NCBI GenBank assembly: GCA_964543525.1
Contig: CAZIYW010000009.1
Location: forward strand, 1-64,000
Direction of reading: 5' to 3'
Length of the DNA stretch: 64,000 nt
From: CBDVBE01 sp964543525
GTDB lineage: Bacteria > Fibrobacterota > Chitinivibrionia > Chitinivibrionales > JANQEN01
Part shown: positions 26,032 through 35,156 of the stretch, piece by piece
Numbering within the stretch: the first letter of the stretch is position 1
Layout of the letters: every line of letters begins with the position of its first letter
The notes under the pieces: generated by a model
Seen by the model: the letters and a program-made list of their open reading frames with translations, nothing else
Databases searched by the model: none
What the model was told of the DNA's origin: nothing
Made by a program: the position numbers and the translations under genes

Positions 26032-28262
26032 GATTCTGCCGCTTCCTTATCGGATGTTTCCGATTCCGCCGACTCACCCTTCGGCTCGAACACCTCTTCC
26101 GTCTCTTTTTCGTCACCTTTCTGCACGGAAGATTTCTCCATGCCTTCAAGCTTCTTCTCCTCACCGGAGGACTCCAGGTCTTTGTTGTCCACCGGTTTCT
26201 TCTGAATAACCGAACGGGTCTTCTTTGTCTGTTCAAGGATTTCGCCGTTAATGACTCTTTTAATTTCCTCGAGATCAAGCATCTCATGTTCGAGCAGCGC
26301 TTTTGCAAGTTGCTCCAGTTCGTTACGGTGTTCCCTGAGGATAGATCTCGCCCGGGTAAGCTGCTCTTCAACCATCTCCCGCATCAAATGATCAATCTCT
26401 TCTGCCGTTTTATCGGAATAATCGCGATGACTTGCGATTTCCCTGCCGAGAAAAATCTGCTCTTCCTTCTTGCCGTAATTCAACGGTCCGAGCTCACTGG
26501 TCATACCGAAATCACAGACGACCTTTCGTATCAGCTCGGTAGCATGTTTGATATCGTTCGATGCGCCGGTGGTCTGGATGTTAAACACCTCTTCCTCAGC
26601 AACCCGTCCTCCCATGAGAATACAGACTCTGTCGAGGATATACTCTTTGCTGTGGCTGTGTTTATCCTCACCGGGAAGAGAGAACGTAACTCCCAAAGCC
26701 CTGCCGCGGGGGATTATAGTGACTTTGTGCAGCTTGTCTGCGTTGGGACAGTACAGGTTACATATGGCATGGCCGGCTTCATGGTACGCTGTTGTTTTTT
26801 TCTCTTCATCGGAGAGCACCATACTCTTACGTTCAGCGCCCATCATCACTTTATCCTTGGCCTCTTCAAAATCAAGCATGGTGACCTTATCCTGGCCAAA
26901 CCGGGCGGCCATAAGCGCGGCTTCATTAACCAGGTTTGCCAGATCCGCACCGACAAAGCCGGGAGTACCCCGTGCGATTGTCATAAGGTCGACATCATCG
27001 GCAAGCGGAATATTTTTAATGTGCACTTTCAGGATACCTTCCCGCCCGCGGATATCAGGGATATCAACGACTACCTGCCGGTCAAAGCGCCCGGGCCTGA
27101 GCAACGCGGGATCGAGTACATCGGGCCGGTTGGTCGCCGCTATCAGGATAACCCCGGAATTCTCTTCAAAACCGTCCATCTCCACCAGCATCTGATTCAG
27201 GGTCTGTTCCCGCTCGTCATGACCGCCTCCAAGGCCGGCACCGCGCTGTCGCCCCACTGCATCAATCTCGTCAATAAATATGATACTGGGTGAATTTTTC
27301 TTTGCCGTCTCAAAGAGATCGCGAACCCGTGACGCACCGACCCCGACAAACATCTCGACAAAATCGGAACCGCTCATGGAAAGAAACGGCACTCCCGCCT
27401 CACCGGCAACGGCACGGGCAAGCAACGTCTTACCTGTCCCCGGAGGCCCCAACAGAAGAACCCCTTTGGGAATCTTACCGCCAAGCCGTTTAAATTTCTT
27501 GGAATCTTTCAGAAACTCAATAATCTCCTCGAGTTCAGCCTTTGCCTCCTCAACACCGGCGACATCAGTGAAATTATTTTTCGGACGATCAAGGTTGTGA
27601 ATCTTGGCGCGGCTCTTACCAAAAGAGAATATTCCCTTCTGACCGCCCTGCATCTGACGAATCATAAAAAACCATAACAGTATTATCAGCAGAAAGGGCC
27701 AGCTGCTCAGCAGAACACTCCATAAATTCATCGTCTCACCTTCGAAGCTGTACTGAAAACCAAGGCTGTCCCATTCCGCAAGCATTTCGGAATCGATGAA
27801 CGGAAGGTTAACCATGAAGGAGCGATTACCCGGCCGCTGTTTTATCCCATTAAGCTCGTTAAGCGACTTTTCATCAGCAAACTCGCCATGCAGCTCGGCA
27901 CGGTTGAATCCCTTCTGGGTAACTTTTGCGGAGAGTATCCGCACGTTCGGATTTCGCAACAGAGACTTAAACCGGCTGTACGGAATTTTCACTTCTCTAA
28001 ATGAGGATTGGGTTTCAAGAAACCTGAGGCCCAGAATTACCGTTACCGCAACGAGTAACCACATCACAACGGTTCGGGTCGGATCTTTTTTCACATCTTT
28101 TTTCTGGTTGCCGTCGCTTTTAATTCGCTTTTTCACGGAATCGAAGTAGCCTTTATCTTTCTTCGGCTGCTCTCCCTTCTTCGGTTCCTGTTTTTCCGGC
28201 TCTTCTTTTTTCGATTCTTTCTTCACAGGCTTTTCCCGATTCTTCTGCATTTCCCGGCTCAA
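26028..28262 (-). CDS. ftsH: ATP-dependent zinc metalloprotease FtsH
   Basis: About 744 residues. A long charged Lys/Glu-rich N-terminal tail (residues 1-62) precedes TM1 (about 66-82), a periplasmic domain, TM2 (183-201), the AAA domain (Walker A G-P-P-G-T-G-K-T at 273-280, Walker B I-I-F-I-D-E-I-D, SRH with R-P-G-R-F-D), and the zinc site H-E-A-G-H at about 495-499. An acidic C-terminal tail closes it. It degrades membrane and short-lived cytosolic proteins. Start: TTG at 28262 with GGAGG 6 nt upstream; a TTG directly before it is the alternative. The charged N-terminal tail before TM1 is longer than in E. coli FtsH. Operon with tilS and folP. Confidence 0.97.
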   Translation of the reverse strand: MSREMQKNREKPVKKESKKEEPEKQEPKKGEQPKKDKGYFDSVKKRIKSDGNQKKDVKKDPTRTVVMWLLVAVTVILGLRFLETQSSFREVKIPYSRFKSLLRNPNVRILSAKVTQKGFNRAELHGEFADEKSLNELNGIKQRPGNRSFMVNLPFIDSEMLAEWDSLGFQYSFEGETMNLWSVLLSSWPFLLIILLWFFMIRQMQGGQKGIFSFGKSRAKIHNLDRPKNNFTDVAGVEEAKAELEEIIEFLKDSKKFKRLGGKIPKGVLLLGPPGTGKTLLARAVAGEAGVPFLSMSGSDFVEMFVGVGASRVRDLFETAKKNSPSIIFIDEIDAVGRQRGAGLGGGHDEREQTLNQMLVEMDGFEENSGVILIAATNRPDVLDPALLRPGRFDRQVVVDIPDIRGREGILKVHIKNIPLADDVDLMTIARGTPGFVGADLANLVNEAALMAARFGQDKVTMLDFEEAKDKVMMGAERKSMVLSDEEKKTTAYHEAGHAICNLYCPNADKLHKVTIIPRGRALGVTFSLPGEDKHSHSKEYILDRVCILMGGRVAEEEVFNIQTTGASNDIKHATELIRKVVCDFGMTSELGPLNYGKKEEQIFLGREIASHRDYSDKTAEEIDHLMREMVEEQLTRARSILREHRNELEQLAKALLEHEMLDLEEIKRVINGEILEQTKKTRSVIQKKPVDNKDLESSGEEKKLEGMEKSSVQKGDEKETEEVFEPKGESAESETSDKEAAES

Positions 28263-28397
28263 CAAATACCTCCGATATATAAATATGCACCCCGTCTTTC
28301 CTTTTATAACAAAGGCGACGTGACATCCTCGACATATACCCTATTATAGCATTATTTCACTATACTATTCAGTTTAAAATACATTAATAGGACGATG

Positions 28398-29789
28398 CTA
28401 AGGAATTCTATGGCAGGAAATTTGTAAAACACTCTTTGTGTCCGGCGTGACTCTGTACTCATTCCCAACAGCAACCCCGGGGATCCAGACAATAGTACCG
28501 GATTGATTCACCACCACACCCATCGTGCGTCGATAGTACCTGCTTACTTTCTGATTTTTAATGAATCGGATACAATCAACAGGTCTCCCACCACCCAGCG
28601 GTTGAAATGTATCACCCTTCTTAACCGGCCGAATCAGCAACGGCAGACCGCATTTATCGACATCCAGAAACGCGGTTCTATTCGTGGTATCAAACGTACA
28701 GTCCACTCTCCCAATCGCATTTATTACCGCTGTCAATCGACATCTTAAATCCCGGGAAACCGTTGTACCCGGTATTCTGATCTCCTCAGCAGGCAGCTTG
28801 TTTTTTTTTGTCTTCCTTTCATCACCGGTAAACACTACCTCAACAGAATTCTTTCCCGGATAATATTTCCATCCGTCTTTCAGAAGAAAGCATCCACTGG
28901 CCCGTTTCATTTCCCTGAGAAAAACATAAATATGTTTCCGTTCAAAAGCAATACCATGCTTTCGAAACAGACGTGACACTCCTTCTGCCGTCAGAATGGT
29001 ATCCAGCTTATCCTGTGTTTTTTTTACGATAAAACAGTTACGTTCACCCTCTATTACGTTATCGGTAATCCATTTATTTACCAGGGGATTAAGGAACTCC
29101 TTCTGTCGTCTGAAATACCCGGTCAATGCCACTATTTTTTCAACCGCATCGGGACACTGCTTTTCCAACCGGGGGATAATGAGATGACGCACCCTGTTGC
29201 GTGTATACCGGATATCATCGTTTGAACGATCCTCACACCAGGTGTATCCCTGTTTCTTAAGCCAGTTTTGCAGGGTAATCTTTCTCACGGCAAGAAGCGG
29301 CCGGATAATGCCGTCGTTACGAACCGCAGGTATGCCGCACAACCCGGAAAGTCCGCATCCCCGCTCAACATTCATAAGAAAGGTTTCAGCCTGATCGTCG
29401 GCAGTATGACCGGTTACGATAAAGCGGTAACCGTACCGTTCCTTTAACGCCTTCATGAAGCTGTACCGCTGTTTTCGCGCCCACGCTTCGACTCCGGCAT
29501 CATACAGTGTTTTTCCGTTAAGTCTCTTACAATGGAACTGCAATCCGGCCGATTCTGCAAGGCGCGCCACAAACAACGCTTCACTGTCCGATTCGTCACC
29601 GCGAAGGCCATGATTGACATGGGCAATGCCGATACCGGTGATACCGAGCCGTTTCTGCAACTGCGTAAATATATATACCAAGGCAACAGAATCACTGCCG
29701 CCGCTTACCGCAAGAAGAATTTTACCGGAGGTAATTGCATTGTTGATGCAGAACTGGCTTACTGTTGCGACACACATGGGCACTATCAT
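28398..29789 (-). CDS. tilS: tRNA(Ile)-lysidine synthase
   Basis: A 463-residue TilS. The PP-loop S-G-G-S-D-S-V-A-L lies near residues 29-37, H-V-N-H-G-L-R-G near 57, and the N-type ATPase domain continues with V-T-G-H-T-A-D-D-Q-A-E-T near 125. The C-terminal substrate-binding domain includes R-P-V-K-K-G-D-T-F-Q-P-L-G-G near 387. It attaches lysine to C34 of tRNA-Ile(CAU) so that it reads AUA. The start at 29789 is the first ATG; ATGs at 29777 and elsewhere are possible, and there is no strong ribosome site. It lies 23 bp downstream of a tRNA with a CAU anticodon and is probably transcribed with it. Confidence 0.95.
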   Translation of the reverse strand: MIVPMCVATVSQFCINNAITSGKILLAVSGGSDSVALVYIFTQLQKRLGITGIGIAHVNHGLRGDESDSEALFVARLAESAGLQFHCKRLNGKTLYDAGVEAWARKQRYSFMKALKERYGYRFIVTGHTADDQAETFLMNVERGCGLSGLCGIPAVRNDGIIRPLLAVRKITLQNWLKKQGYTWCEDRSNDDIRYTRNRVRHLIIPRLEKQCPDAVEKIVALTGYFRRQKEFLNPLVNKWITDNVIEGERNCFIVKKTQDKLDTILTAEGVSRLFRKHGIAFERKHIYVFLREMKRASGCFLLKDGWKYYPGKNSVEVVFTGDERKTKKNKLPAEEIRIPGTTVSRDLRCRLTAVINAIGRVDCTFDTTNRTAFLDVDKCGLPLLIRPVKKGDTFQPLGGGRPVDCIRFIKNQKVSRYYRRTMGVVVNQSGTIVWIPGVAVGNEYRVTPDTKSVLQISCHRIP

Positions 29790-29812
29790 TACAGGAAGGA
29801 AAATGTGAAGAG

Positions 29813-29889
29813 TGGTAGCAGCGCAGGGATTCGAACCCCGGACACTCGGATTATGATTCCGACGCTCTAACCAACTGAGCTACGCTGCC
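29813..29889 (-). tRNA. tRNA-Met (anticodon CAU), elongator type
   Basis: A complete cloverleaf on the minus strand: acceptor GGCAGCG paired with CGCTGCT (G1-U72 wobble), D-arm GCTC/GAGC, anticodon stem TCGGA/TCCGA with loop ATCATAA (CAU), T-arm with TTCGAAT, and an encoded CCA. Total 77 nt including CCA. The G1-U72 pair, the A32 loop and the overall sequence resemble elongator tRNA-Met; an initiator is excluded by the paired 1-72 and the lack of the three G-C pairs in the anticodon stem. tRNA-Ile2(CAU), the TilS substrate, is the alternative and cannot be fully excluded by eye. Confidence 0.9.
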
Positions 29890-29905
29890 ACAAAAAGTTG
29901 GGAAA

Positions 29906-29934
29906 AAAATATATATACGCTCGTGATGAGTCAA
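29906..29934 (-). promoter_or_regulatory. candidate sigma-70 promoter of tRNA-tilS operon
   Basis: On the minus strand a TTGACT box (29929-29934) is followed at 15-17 bp by an AT-rich TATATT/TATTTT box just upstream of the tRNA 5' end. Spacing and position fit a tRNA promoter. Confidence 0.6.
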
Positions 29935-30018
29935 ATATTAAAATCCTCAATGGAAACCATTCCAAAAAAGAAAATATGCCTGGGAAAGAGTGTATAACGG
30001 TGCAGGAGACGCAAGTGG

Positions 30019-30048
30019 TTGACAGTACAAACAGGGATGAATTAGATT
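30019..30048 (+). promoter_or_regulatory. candidate sigma-70 promoter of the alanine symporter gene
   Basis: A perfect TTGACA (30019-30024) followed at 18 bp by TAGATT (30043-30048), 77 bp upstream of the start codon at 30125. Confidence 0.5.
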
Positions 30049-30124
30049 AGATATATCTTTCTATTATGATAAATCAATATGATACCAATCATCACTTAAT
30101 CACCGCTAACGAAAGTGATTCTTT

Positions 30125-31492
30125 ATGACTATTCCTGAACTTATAAGTAAGGCGGACGGGTTTTTATGGGGACCGCCACTGATGATTCTTCTGGTCGGTA
30201 CCGGTCTTTTTTTAACTGTTTTACTCCGTTTCATACAAGTCAGAGGATTTACTCACGCGATCAATGTCCTTCGTGGAAAATTTGACAACCCGAATGATCC
30301 CGGGGAGATTAACCATTTTCAGGCTTTGTCTGCGGCCCTTTCAGCAACCATAGGTACCGGCAATATTGTTGGTGTTGCTGCGGCTATTCTTATGGGCGGT
30401 CCGGGTGCGGTATTCTGGATGTGGATTACCGCCGGTGTCGGCATGGCCACCAAGTTTACCAGTTGCTCCCTGGCAGTCCATTTCAGGCGGATTGATGAAA
30501 CCGGTGAAGCCCACGGCGGCCCGATGCATTTTATTGAGCTGGGCATGGGTAAGGACTGGAAATGGCTTGCCGTGCTCTTTGCTACATTCACCGCAATTGC
30601 AAGCTTCGGTATCGGCAATATGTTCCAGGTTAATAATATTGCCGTTGGTTGCCGCACTCTTTTTTTCGGTACCGACGCAGATCGATCCCTGCTGTTTAAT
30701 GCCTCTGTCGGTATTATTATCGCCGTACTGGTCGGTATGGTTATTATCGGCGGCATAAAAAGTATCGGCCGCGTTGCCTCAAAGATAGTTCCCTTTATGT
30801 GTATTTTCTATTTCGGTGCAGGTATTTTTATTCTTTTTAAAAATTTCACTGCAATCCCAGGTGCATTCGCTACCATTTTCTACTATGCTTTTCATACACC
30901 GGAGGCTATTACCGGCGGATTATTCGGTACGGTTATCCGTTACGGTGTTGCGCGGGGACTTTTCTCCAATGAAGCCGGTCTTGGCTCCGCAGCCATGGCA
31001 CACGGCGCCGCAAAAACAAAAGAACCTATCCGTGAAGGGCTTGTTGCCATGCTCGGACCCTTTATCGACACCATTGTCGTCTGTTCAATTACCGCATTGG
31101 TAATCATTATCACCGGCGCGCATGATGTCTGTTCTGTCAAGGGAGAGCTGACCGGTAAAGCATTTGAGCTCGGCCTCGGGACGGAAGTCGGATCGCGTTT
31201 GGTGGGTTTCAGCATCATCATGTTCGCGTTTTCCACCCTGATATCATGGTCATACTACGGTGACCGTGCGGCAGATTATCTCTTCGGCAAAAAAATCGTT
31301 CTCTGGTACCGGCTTGTGTATTGTGGCTTTATTATTCTGGGTGCCTGCATTACTCTCGGCACGGTTATTGACTTCTGCGATGCAATGAATGGATTAATGG
31401 CTCTGCCGAACTTAGTAGCACTTATCGCACTTTCACCGGTGATAGTGAAATTGCTCAGGGAATATTCGGGTAAACATATGCAAAAAAAATAA
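30125..31492 (+). CDS. Na+/alanine or glycine symporter (AGCS family)
   Basis: A 455-residue membrane protein with about 11 TM helices. The AGCS signature is clear: N-terminal G-F-L-W-G-P-P, then L-S-A-A-L-S-A-T-I-G-T-G-N-I-V-G-V-A near residue 70 (substrate/Na+ site), and V-A-R-G-L-F-S-N-E-A-G-L-G-S-A near residue 277. Members take up alanine or glycine with Na+. It is a single gene with its own promoter candidate, and converges with a nitrilase remnant whose end overlaps its 3' end by 38 bp. Confidence 0.95.
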   Translation: MTIPELISKADGFLWGPPLMILLVGTGLFLTVLLRFIQVRGFTHAINVLRGKFDNPNDPGEINHFQALSAALSATIGTGNIVGVAAAILMGGPGAVFWMWITAGVGMATKFTSCSLAVHFRRIDETGEAHGGPMHFIELGMGKDWKWLAVLFATFTAIASFGIGNMFQVNNIAVGCRTLFFGTDADRSLLFNASVGIIIAVLVGMVIIGGIKSIGRVASKIVPFMCIFYFGAGIFILFKNFTAIPGAFATIFYYAFHTPEAITGGLFGTVIRYGVARGLFSNEAGLGSAAMAHGAAKTKEPIREGLVAMLGPFIDTIVVCSITALVIIITGAHDVCSVKGELTGKAFELGLGTEVGSRLVGFSIIMFAFSTLISWSYYGDRAADYLFGKKIVLWYRLVYCGFIILGACITLGTVIDFCDAMNGLMALPNLVALIALSPVIVKLLREYSGKHMQKK

Positions 31493-31853
31493 GAGTGCCG
31501 TAGTAATTATTAAGCACCTTATAGTAACTTACGCAGATATTAAGGACTTCTCCGTTATCTGCCTTTTCTATAAGACCGGCCCCGATAATCAGGTTATTCT
31601 CCTGCGAAAGCGATTGCAGCGTCTGTACCGATTGACCGGACGGTACCGGCTCAGCTAGGGTTTTTGTTTTATCACGAGCCGGGTTGCGTACATGCCAATA
31701 GCCGGTAATGCACATCTCCGGAAACGTAACAATATCCGTATGGTTTTTTGCCGCATTGTTTACAAATGAACGTATCCGCCCGGGATTGTATGCCTTATCA
31801 TCGGGAAGATGATTAAACTGGACAGAGGCAGCATTGATTGTTTTCCGTCTCAT
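31455..31853 (-). pseudogene. nitrilase-family amidohydrolase, N-terminal fragment
   Basis: A 132-residue piece of a carbon-nitrogen hydrolase: A-S-V-Q-F-N-H near the start, and the first catalytic Glu in T-F-P-E-M-C-I-T-G-Y near residue 45. The fragment loses homology after N-I-C-V-S-Y-Y-K and ends in an unrelated hydrophobic tail that runs into the symporter gene. The catalytic Lys and Cys regions, which lie in the missing half, are absent, so it cannot be an active enzyme. The cut point suggests a deletion between the two convergent genes. Confidence 0.8.
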
Positions 31854-31856
31854 TCC

Positions 31857-32792
31857 TCACTTTACCCGCCTGTCGCTACCGAGCATGGCGACACGAATCC
31901 TGTTAAATCCAGCTTCATGTGCCGCACGTACCAGTTTATAAGCCTTCACTACTGGGATATTGTACCGGGCAATGACACACAGTGGCTCTGTACTGAAAAA
32001 AGTCCGACTTTTCTTGCGAAATCTTCTTAAATTCTTGGTCACACGCAGAAAAACGGAGACATCCGTTGTATCATCGGCTTCGTAGAGCATAATATCCCGG
32101 AGGTCGCTCAGATGAAGCGTCTTGCCGGTTTTGGGATGGGCCGGTAATGTTTCCGATCTCGGATTAAAGGGCACACTAATACCGCCGGAGCCGTCCGGAT
32201 CCTTGTAAACATACTCTTCACGATACTGTGTCGTAAAAATCGTATCGTTACCGGAGACGAGTCTGATACTGTTTTCGGTTATAATACAGATGTTATCGGT
32301 ACAGATATCCGTTGATTCCGGCCTGTCAATAATAAGCTCCGCATCCGCCGTATTACCGCGGATATACACCCGGGCTGTGGTATATTCAGCGACGTTACAC
32401 ACGGCAAGGACATTATAGAAGGTAAGAAACTGCGTATACAATCCCGTCTTAATCGATATTGCAAAATCACTGCTGCCGGAATCCCCACGTGCCGTCTCCT
32501 CTCTGATTTTCAGAGAAAGAAGGCTCTTTTTCAGTTCAGCCCGCTCCAGTTCGTCTCCGGAAAGTGCGGCAAGAGACTTGGTACTGTACAACGGTCGAAC
32601 CAGTACCGGTTTACCGTTAACCGCTATCAGGGTATCATATATCATGACCACAGCATCGGGTTGACCACCCTCTACCTCCTGCTTCGGTGACGTGTACTGG
32701 ATGACGCAGCGGTTAGCCATTACAAGTATTATTACAGGCAGGACAAAAAGATTCCGTCTCATACCGCGAATTAATGTACCGAGGCTAGACAT
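31857..32792 (-). CDS. single-pass envelope protein, ExbD/TolR-like C-terminus (tentative)
   Basis: A 311-residue protein with a basic N-terminus and one hydrophobic segment (about 13-26), ending N-R-C, which could be a lipobox-like site. The body is periplasmic. The last 60 residues (a strand with C-V-I-A-R, then N-I-P-V-V-K-A-Y-K-L-V-R-A-A-H-E-A-G-F-N-R-I-R-V-A-M) resemble the C-terminal domain of ExbD/TolR-type proteins (I-P-Y-x-x-V-x-x-x-x-x-A-x-x-A-G-x-x-x-V-x-L). The usual Asp in the TM helix is not seen and there is no ExbB partner nearby. It lies 15 bp downstream of the GDPD gene. Function uncertain. Confidence 0.5.
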   Translation of the reverse strand: MSSLGTLIRGMRRNLFVLPVIILVMANRCVIQYTSPKQEVEGGQPDAVVMIYDTLIAVNGKPVLVRPLYSTKSLAALSGDELERAELKKSLLSLKIREETARGDSGSSDFAISIKTGLYTQFLTFYNVLAVCNVAEYTTARVYIRGNTADAELIIDRPESTDICTDNICIITENSIRLVSGNDTIFTTQYREEYVYKDPDGSGGISVPFNPRSETLPAHPKTGKTLHLSDLRDIMLYEADDTTDVSVFLRVTKNLRRFRKKSRTFFSTEPLCVIARYNIPVVKAYKLVRAAHEAGFNRIRVAMLGSDRRVK

Positions 32793-32807
32793 AATAGTTT
32801 CTCCCCT

Positions 32808-33551
32808 TCAATCACCGAAAAGGCATTTGGTCAACAATTCCGGTTTGTCGGTGGTAATACCGTCCACCCCGGCAGCCATCAGACGTTTTGCACGGACATG
32901 TTCGTTTACCGTCCAGACCTGGAACGATAATCCCGCCCGTTTTATACTCTTTACAAAGTCTCTGTTTATCCTCCGGAGATATTTCCCGTGCGGATGGCCT
33001 ATTTGGACACCGTCAACACCTTTTTCAACTGCCTGCTGCGCAATATGGTTACCGGTAAAATCAGTATTTTCATCAACCTCAACCACCAGATGTACCGGGT
33101 AATCGGGAAAGGTCTTTTTCAGTATACGGATATCGACATTTTTTTCATACCCCAGGAAAAGAATCTGCTCCGGTGCAACAGAACAGCAACGAATTATTTC
33201 TGCAAGTGGTGTAATAACCTCATTACATTTGGGTTCAATAAATACCCGCCGTTTTGGGGGAACCGTAGCCAGCATATCAGTTAAAAGCGGTATTGCCACT
33301 CCTGCGCCGAAATCCAGTTTCCGCAGTTCCCGGTAGGTGGTATTGCGAACATACAGAGTTTTATCGGCAACCCTGCCGGTATGCGGGTCATGAATAAGCG
33401 CCACCTTGTTGTCTTTTGTCAAACGCGCATCCACTTCAACACCGTCGGCGGCAGTGCACCAGGCTGCTTTGATTGCCGGAATAGTGTTTTCCGGGTGCCA
33501 GCTGCAATAGCCTCGGTGGGCGATTATTGCTATACTCTTTTTTCTAATCAT
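32808..33551 (-). CDS. glycerophosphodiester phosphodiesterase
   Basis: A 247-residue GDPD TIM barrel: A-H-R-G-Y...H-P-E-N-T-I-P-A near the N-terminus (catalytic His12 and metal Glu), V-E-V-D-A-R near 38, I-H-D-P near 53 (second catalytic His), I-E-P-K near 100 and W-T-V-N-E near the C-terminus. It splits glycerophosphodiesters into glycerol-3-phosphate and an alcohol. No signal peptide, so cytosolic. Upstream of the ExbD-like gene on the same strand. Confidence 0.93.
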   Translation of the reverse strand: MIRKKSIAIIAHRGYCSWHPENTIPAIKAAWCTAADGVEVDARLTKDNKVALIHDPHTGRVADKTLYVRNTTYRELRKLDFGAGVAIPLLTDMLATVPPKRRVFIEPKCNEVITPLAEIIRCCSVAPEQILFLGYEKNVDIRILKKTFPDYPVHLVVEVDENTDFTGNHIAQQAVEKGVDGVQIGHPHGKYLRRINRDFVKSIKRAGLSFQVWTVNEHVRAKRLMAAGVDGITTDKPELLTKCLFGD

Positions 33552-33673
33552 CAGTACACTGCCACTGTATACTCATACATCAACCATATCAGCGATTAAC
33601 GGTATTTCATCGGTGTCCTCACTCTATTCGATTACTTGATCCCCAGCGTTTTATGAAACCCGTTTTTACCTTT

Positions 33674-34438
33674 TTATCTATATATGCGGCGAACAATCTT
33701 TTCCGTTCTGCCCCGTTTATTTTTACACGCCTGAAGTCGATCTGATTTGCAAAAAAAATTTATCAGCACAATGCCGGTGACAAAACCACCGATGTGTGCC
33801 CAGAAAGCCACTCCTGAAGGATTTCCCAGCGAGAAGAATCCACCGAGGAACTGGAGTATAAACCAGTATCCCAGCATGAGAAAGGCCGGTACAACAATGC
33901 GGGTAAAGAAGAACCCGAAAAACACGAGCATGTGTACCGGTGCACGCGGAAACAGTATCGCATAAGCACCCATTACCCCTCCTATAGCGCCTGATGCGCC
34001 GATCATAGGCGCCGCACTCCCCGGATCGGACACCATCTGAACAGCAACTGCCCCCATACCGCAGAGAAGATAAAAAACCACAAATCGTATGGAACCCATG
34101 ACGTCTTCCACATTATCACCGAATACCGCAAGAAACCACATGTTGCCGATAAGGTGCAGCCAGCCGCCATGCATAAACATTGAAGTGAAAATGGTCAGCC
34201 AGTTCGGATCGCTGGAAATGACGCAGGCCATTCCCCTGCCGAGTGGAATCTGCGTCCCCGGCTCAATCCTCCCCAGGAGCTCTCCGGATATGAGACCGAA
34301 TCTGCAGATTGATCTTGCCAGCGCCGGATTAAAGCCCAGACCCTGGATAAATATCCAGGTTGCAATATTGGCGATAATAATGAGAAAGGTTGCAACCGAG
34401 GTATGCAGTGTCGGATTATCGTCGCGTATCGGGAACAT
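33674..34438 (-). CDS. rhomboid-family intramembrane serine protease
   Basis: A 254-residue membrane protein with six core TM helices. The catalytic Ser lies in G-A-S-G-A-I-G-G (about residue 148) and the catalytic His in H-I-G-G-F (about residue 215); the H-G-G-W-L-H-L-I-G-N-M-W oxyanion/L1 segment is near residue 95. Rhomboids cut TM helices of membrane proteins inside the bilayer. The substrate is unknown. The C-terminus is basic. Confidence 0.93.
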   Translation of the reverse strand: MFPIRDDNPTLHTSVATFLIIIANIATWIFIQGLGFNPALARSICRFGLISGELLGRIEPGTQIPLGRGMACVISSDPNWLTIFTSMFMHGGWLHLIGNMWFLAVFGDNVEDVMGSIRFVVFYLLCGMGAVAVQMVSDPGSAAPMIGASGAIGGVMGAYAILFPRAPVHMLVFFGFFFTRIVVPAFLMLGYWFILQFLGGFFSLGNPSGVAFWAHIGGFVTGIVLINFFCKSDRLQACKNKRGRTEKIVRRIYR

Positions 34439-34598
34439 AATAGATGTAATATGCTATCAGGGGGCATGAAATGTAAAGTATATAATGACGGCACATGGAT
34501 TATTCGCTTCGTTCGCCACGTCTTCGCATTCGATCACCACATGCTGAAAAAAGTATGCGGGAATGAGTTCCTTTGTATACGTTGCAGCCGGCCAACAG

Positions 34599-35141
34599 TT
34601 AAAAGATCAGCCCGGTAACACTGATACTCATATACACCGTATTTGACCAGTAGCCGTCATATACATCAAACCAGAAACCGGGGCCGAAATTAACGGAAAA
34701 ATGTTCCTGCACCGGAACGATAATACCGCCGTGTATATCCATACCGAATCCGGCATCAGAGCCCTCAGTATTGGTATTATCATTATGCCATGTGGTGATC
34801 AGCACCTGGGGTGAAACATGAATAAACGGAATGACAACCATATTCCTTCCGTATGCAAATCCGCAGCGGCCGCCGAGGCTGAATGTCGCAGAACCATATT
34901 CATCTCTTCCATACACGGAAAAATCAAAAACAGGGCCGACAAGAAGATAGGGAACAGGGAAAAAATTTATAAGCGGTTGAAATACAAACTGGTTTTCTCT
35001 GCTGTCCTCCCCCTCACTTCCGGAACTGTTGAACGTAATCCCGCCGCCGACCTGTACACTGCCGCGATCGGTAAAATATAAAGCGGGATAGGTGGAAAGA
35101 GCTACAGCCACTGCAACAATACATACGCGTACTACCGTCAT
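34599..35141 (-). CDS. small outer-membrane beta-barrel-like protein
   Basis: A 180-residue protein with a signal peptide (hydrophobic residues 4-21) followed by about eight amphipathic beta strands rich in Gly, Phe and Tyr, and a final strand ending I-F, which is typical of an 8-strand outer-membrane barrel. No named family recognised. It starts 15 bp downstream of the pabB-pabC fusion stop and may be co-transcribed. Confidence 0.55.
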   Translation of the reverse strand: MTVVRVCIVAVAVALSTYPALYFTDRGSVQVGGGITFNSSGSEGEDSRENQFVFQPLINFFPVPYLLVGPVFDFSVYGRDEYGSATFSLGGRCGFAYGRNMVVIPFIHVSPQVLITTWHNDNTNTEGSDAGFGMDIHGGIIVPVQEHFSVNFGPGFWFDVYDGYWSNTVYMSISVTGLIF

Positions 35142-35156
35142 GGTTACCCTCCGGTT

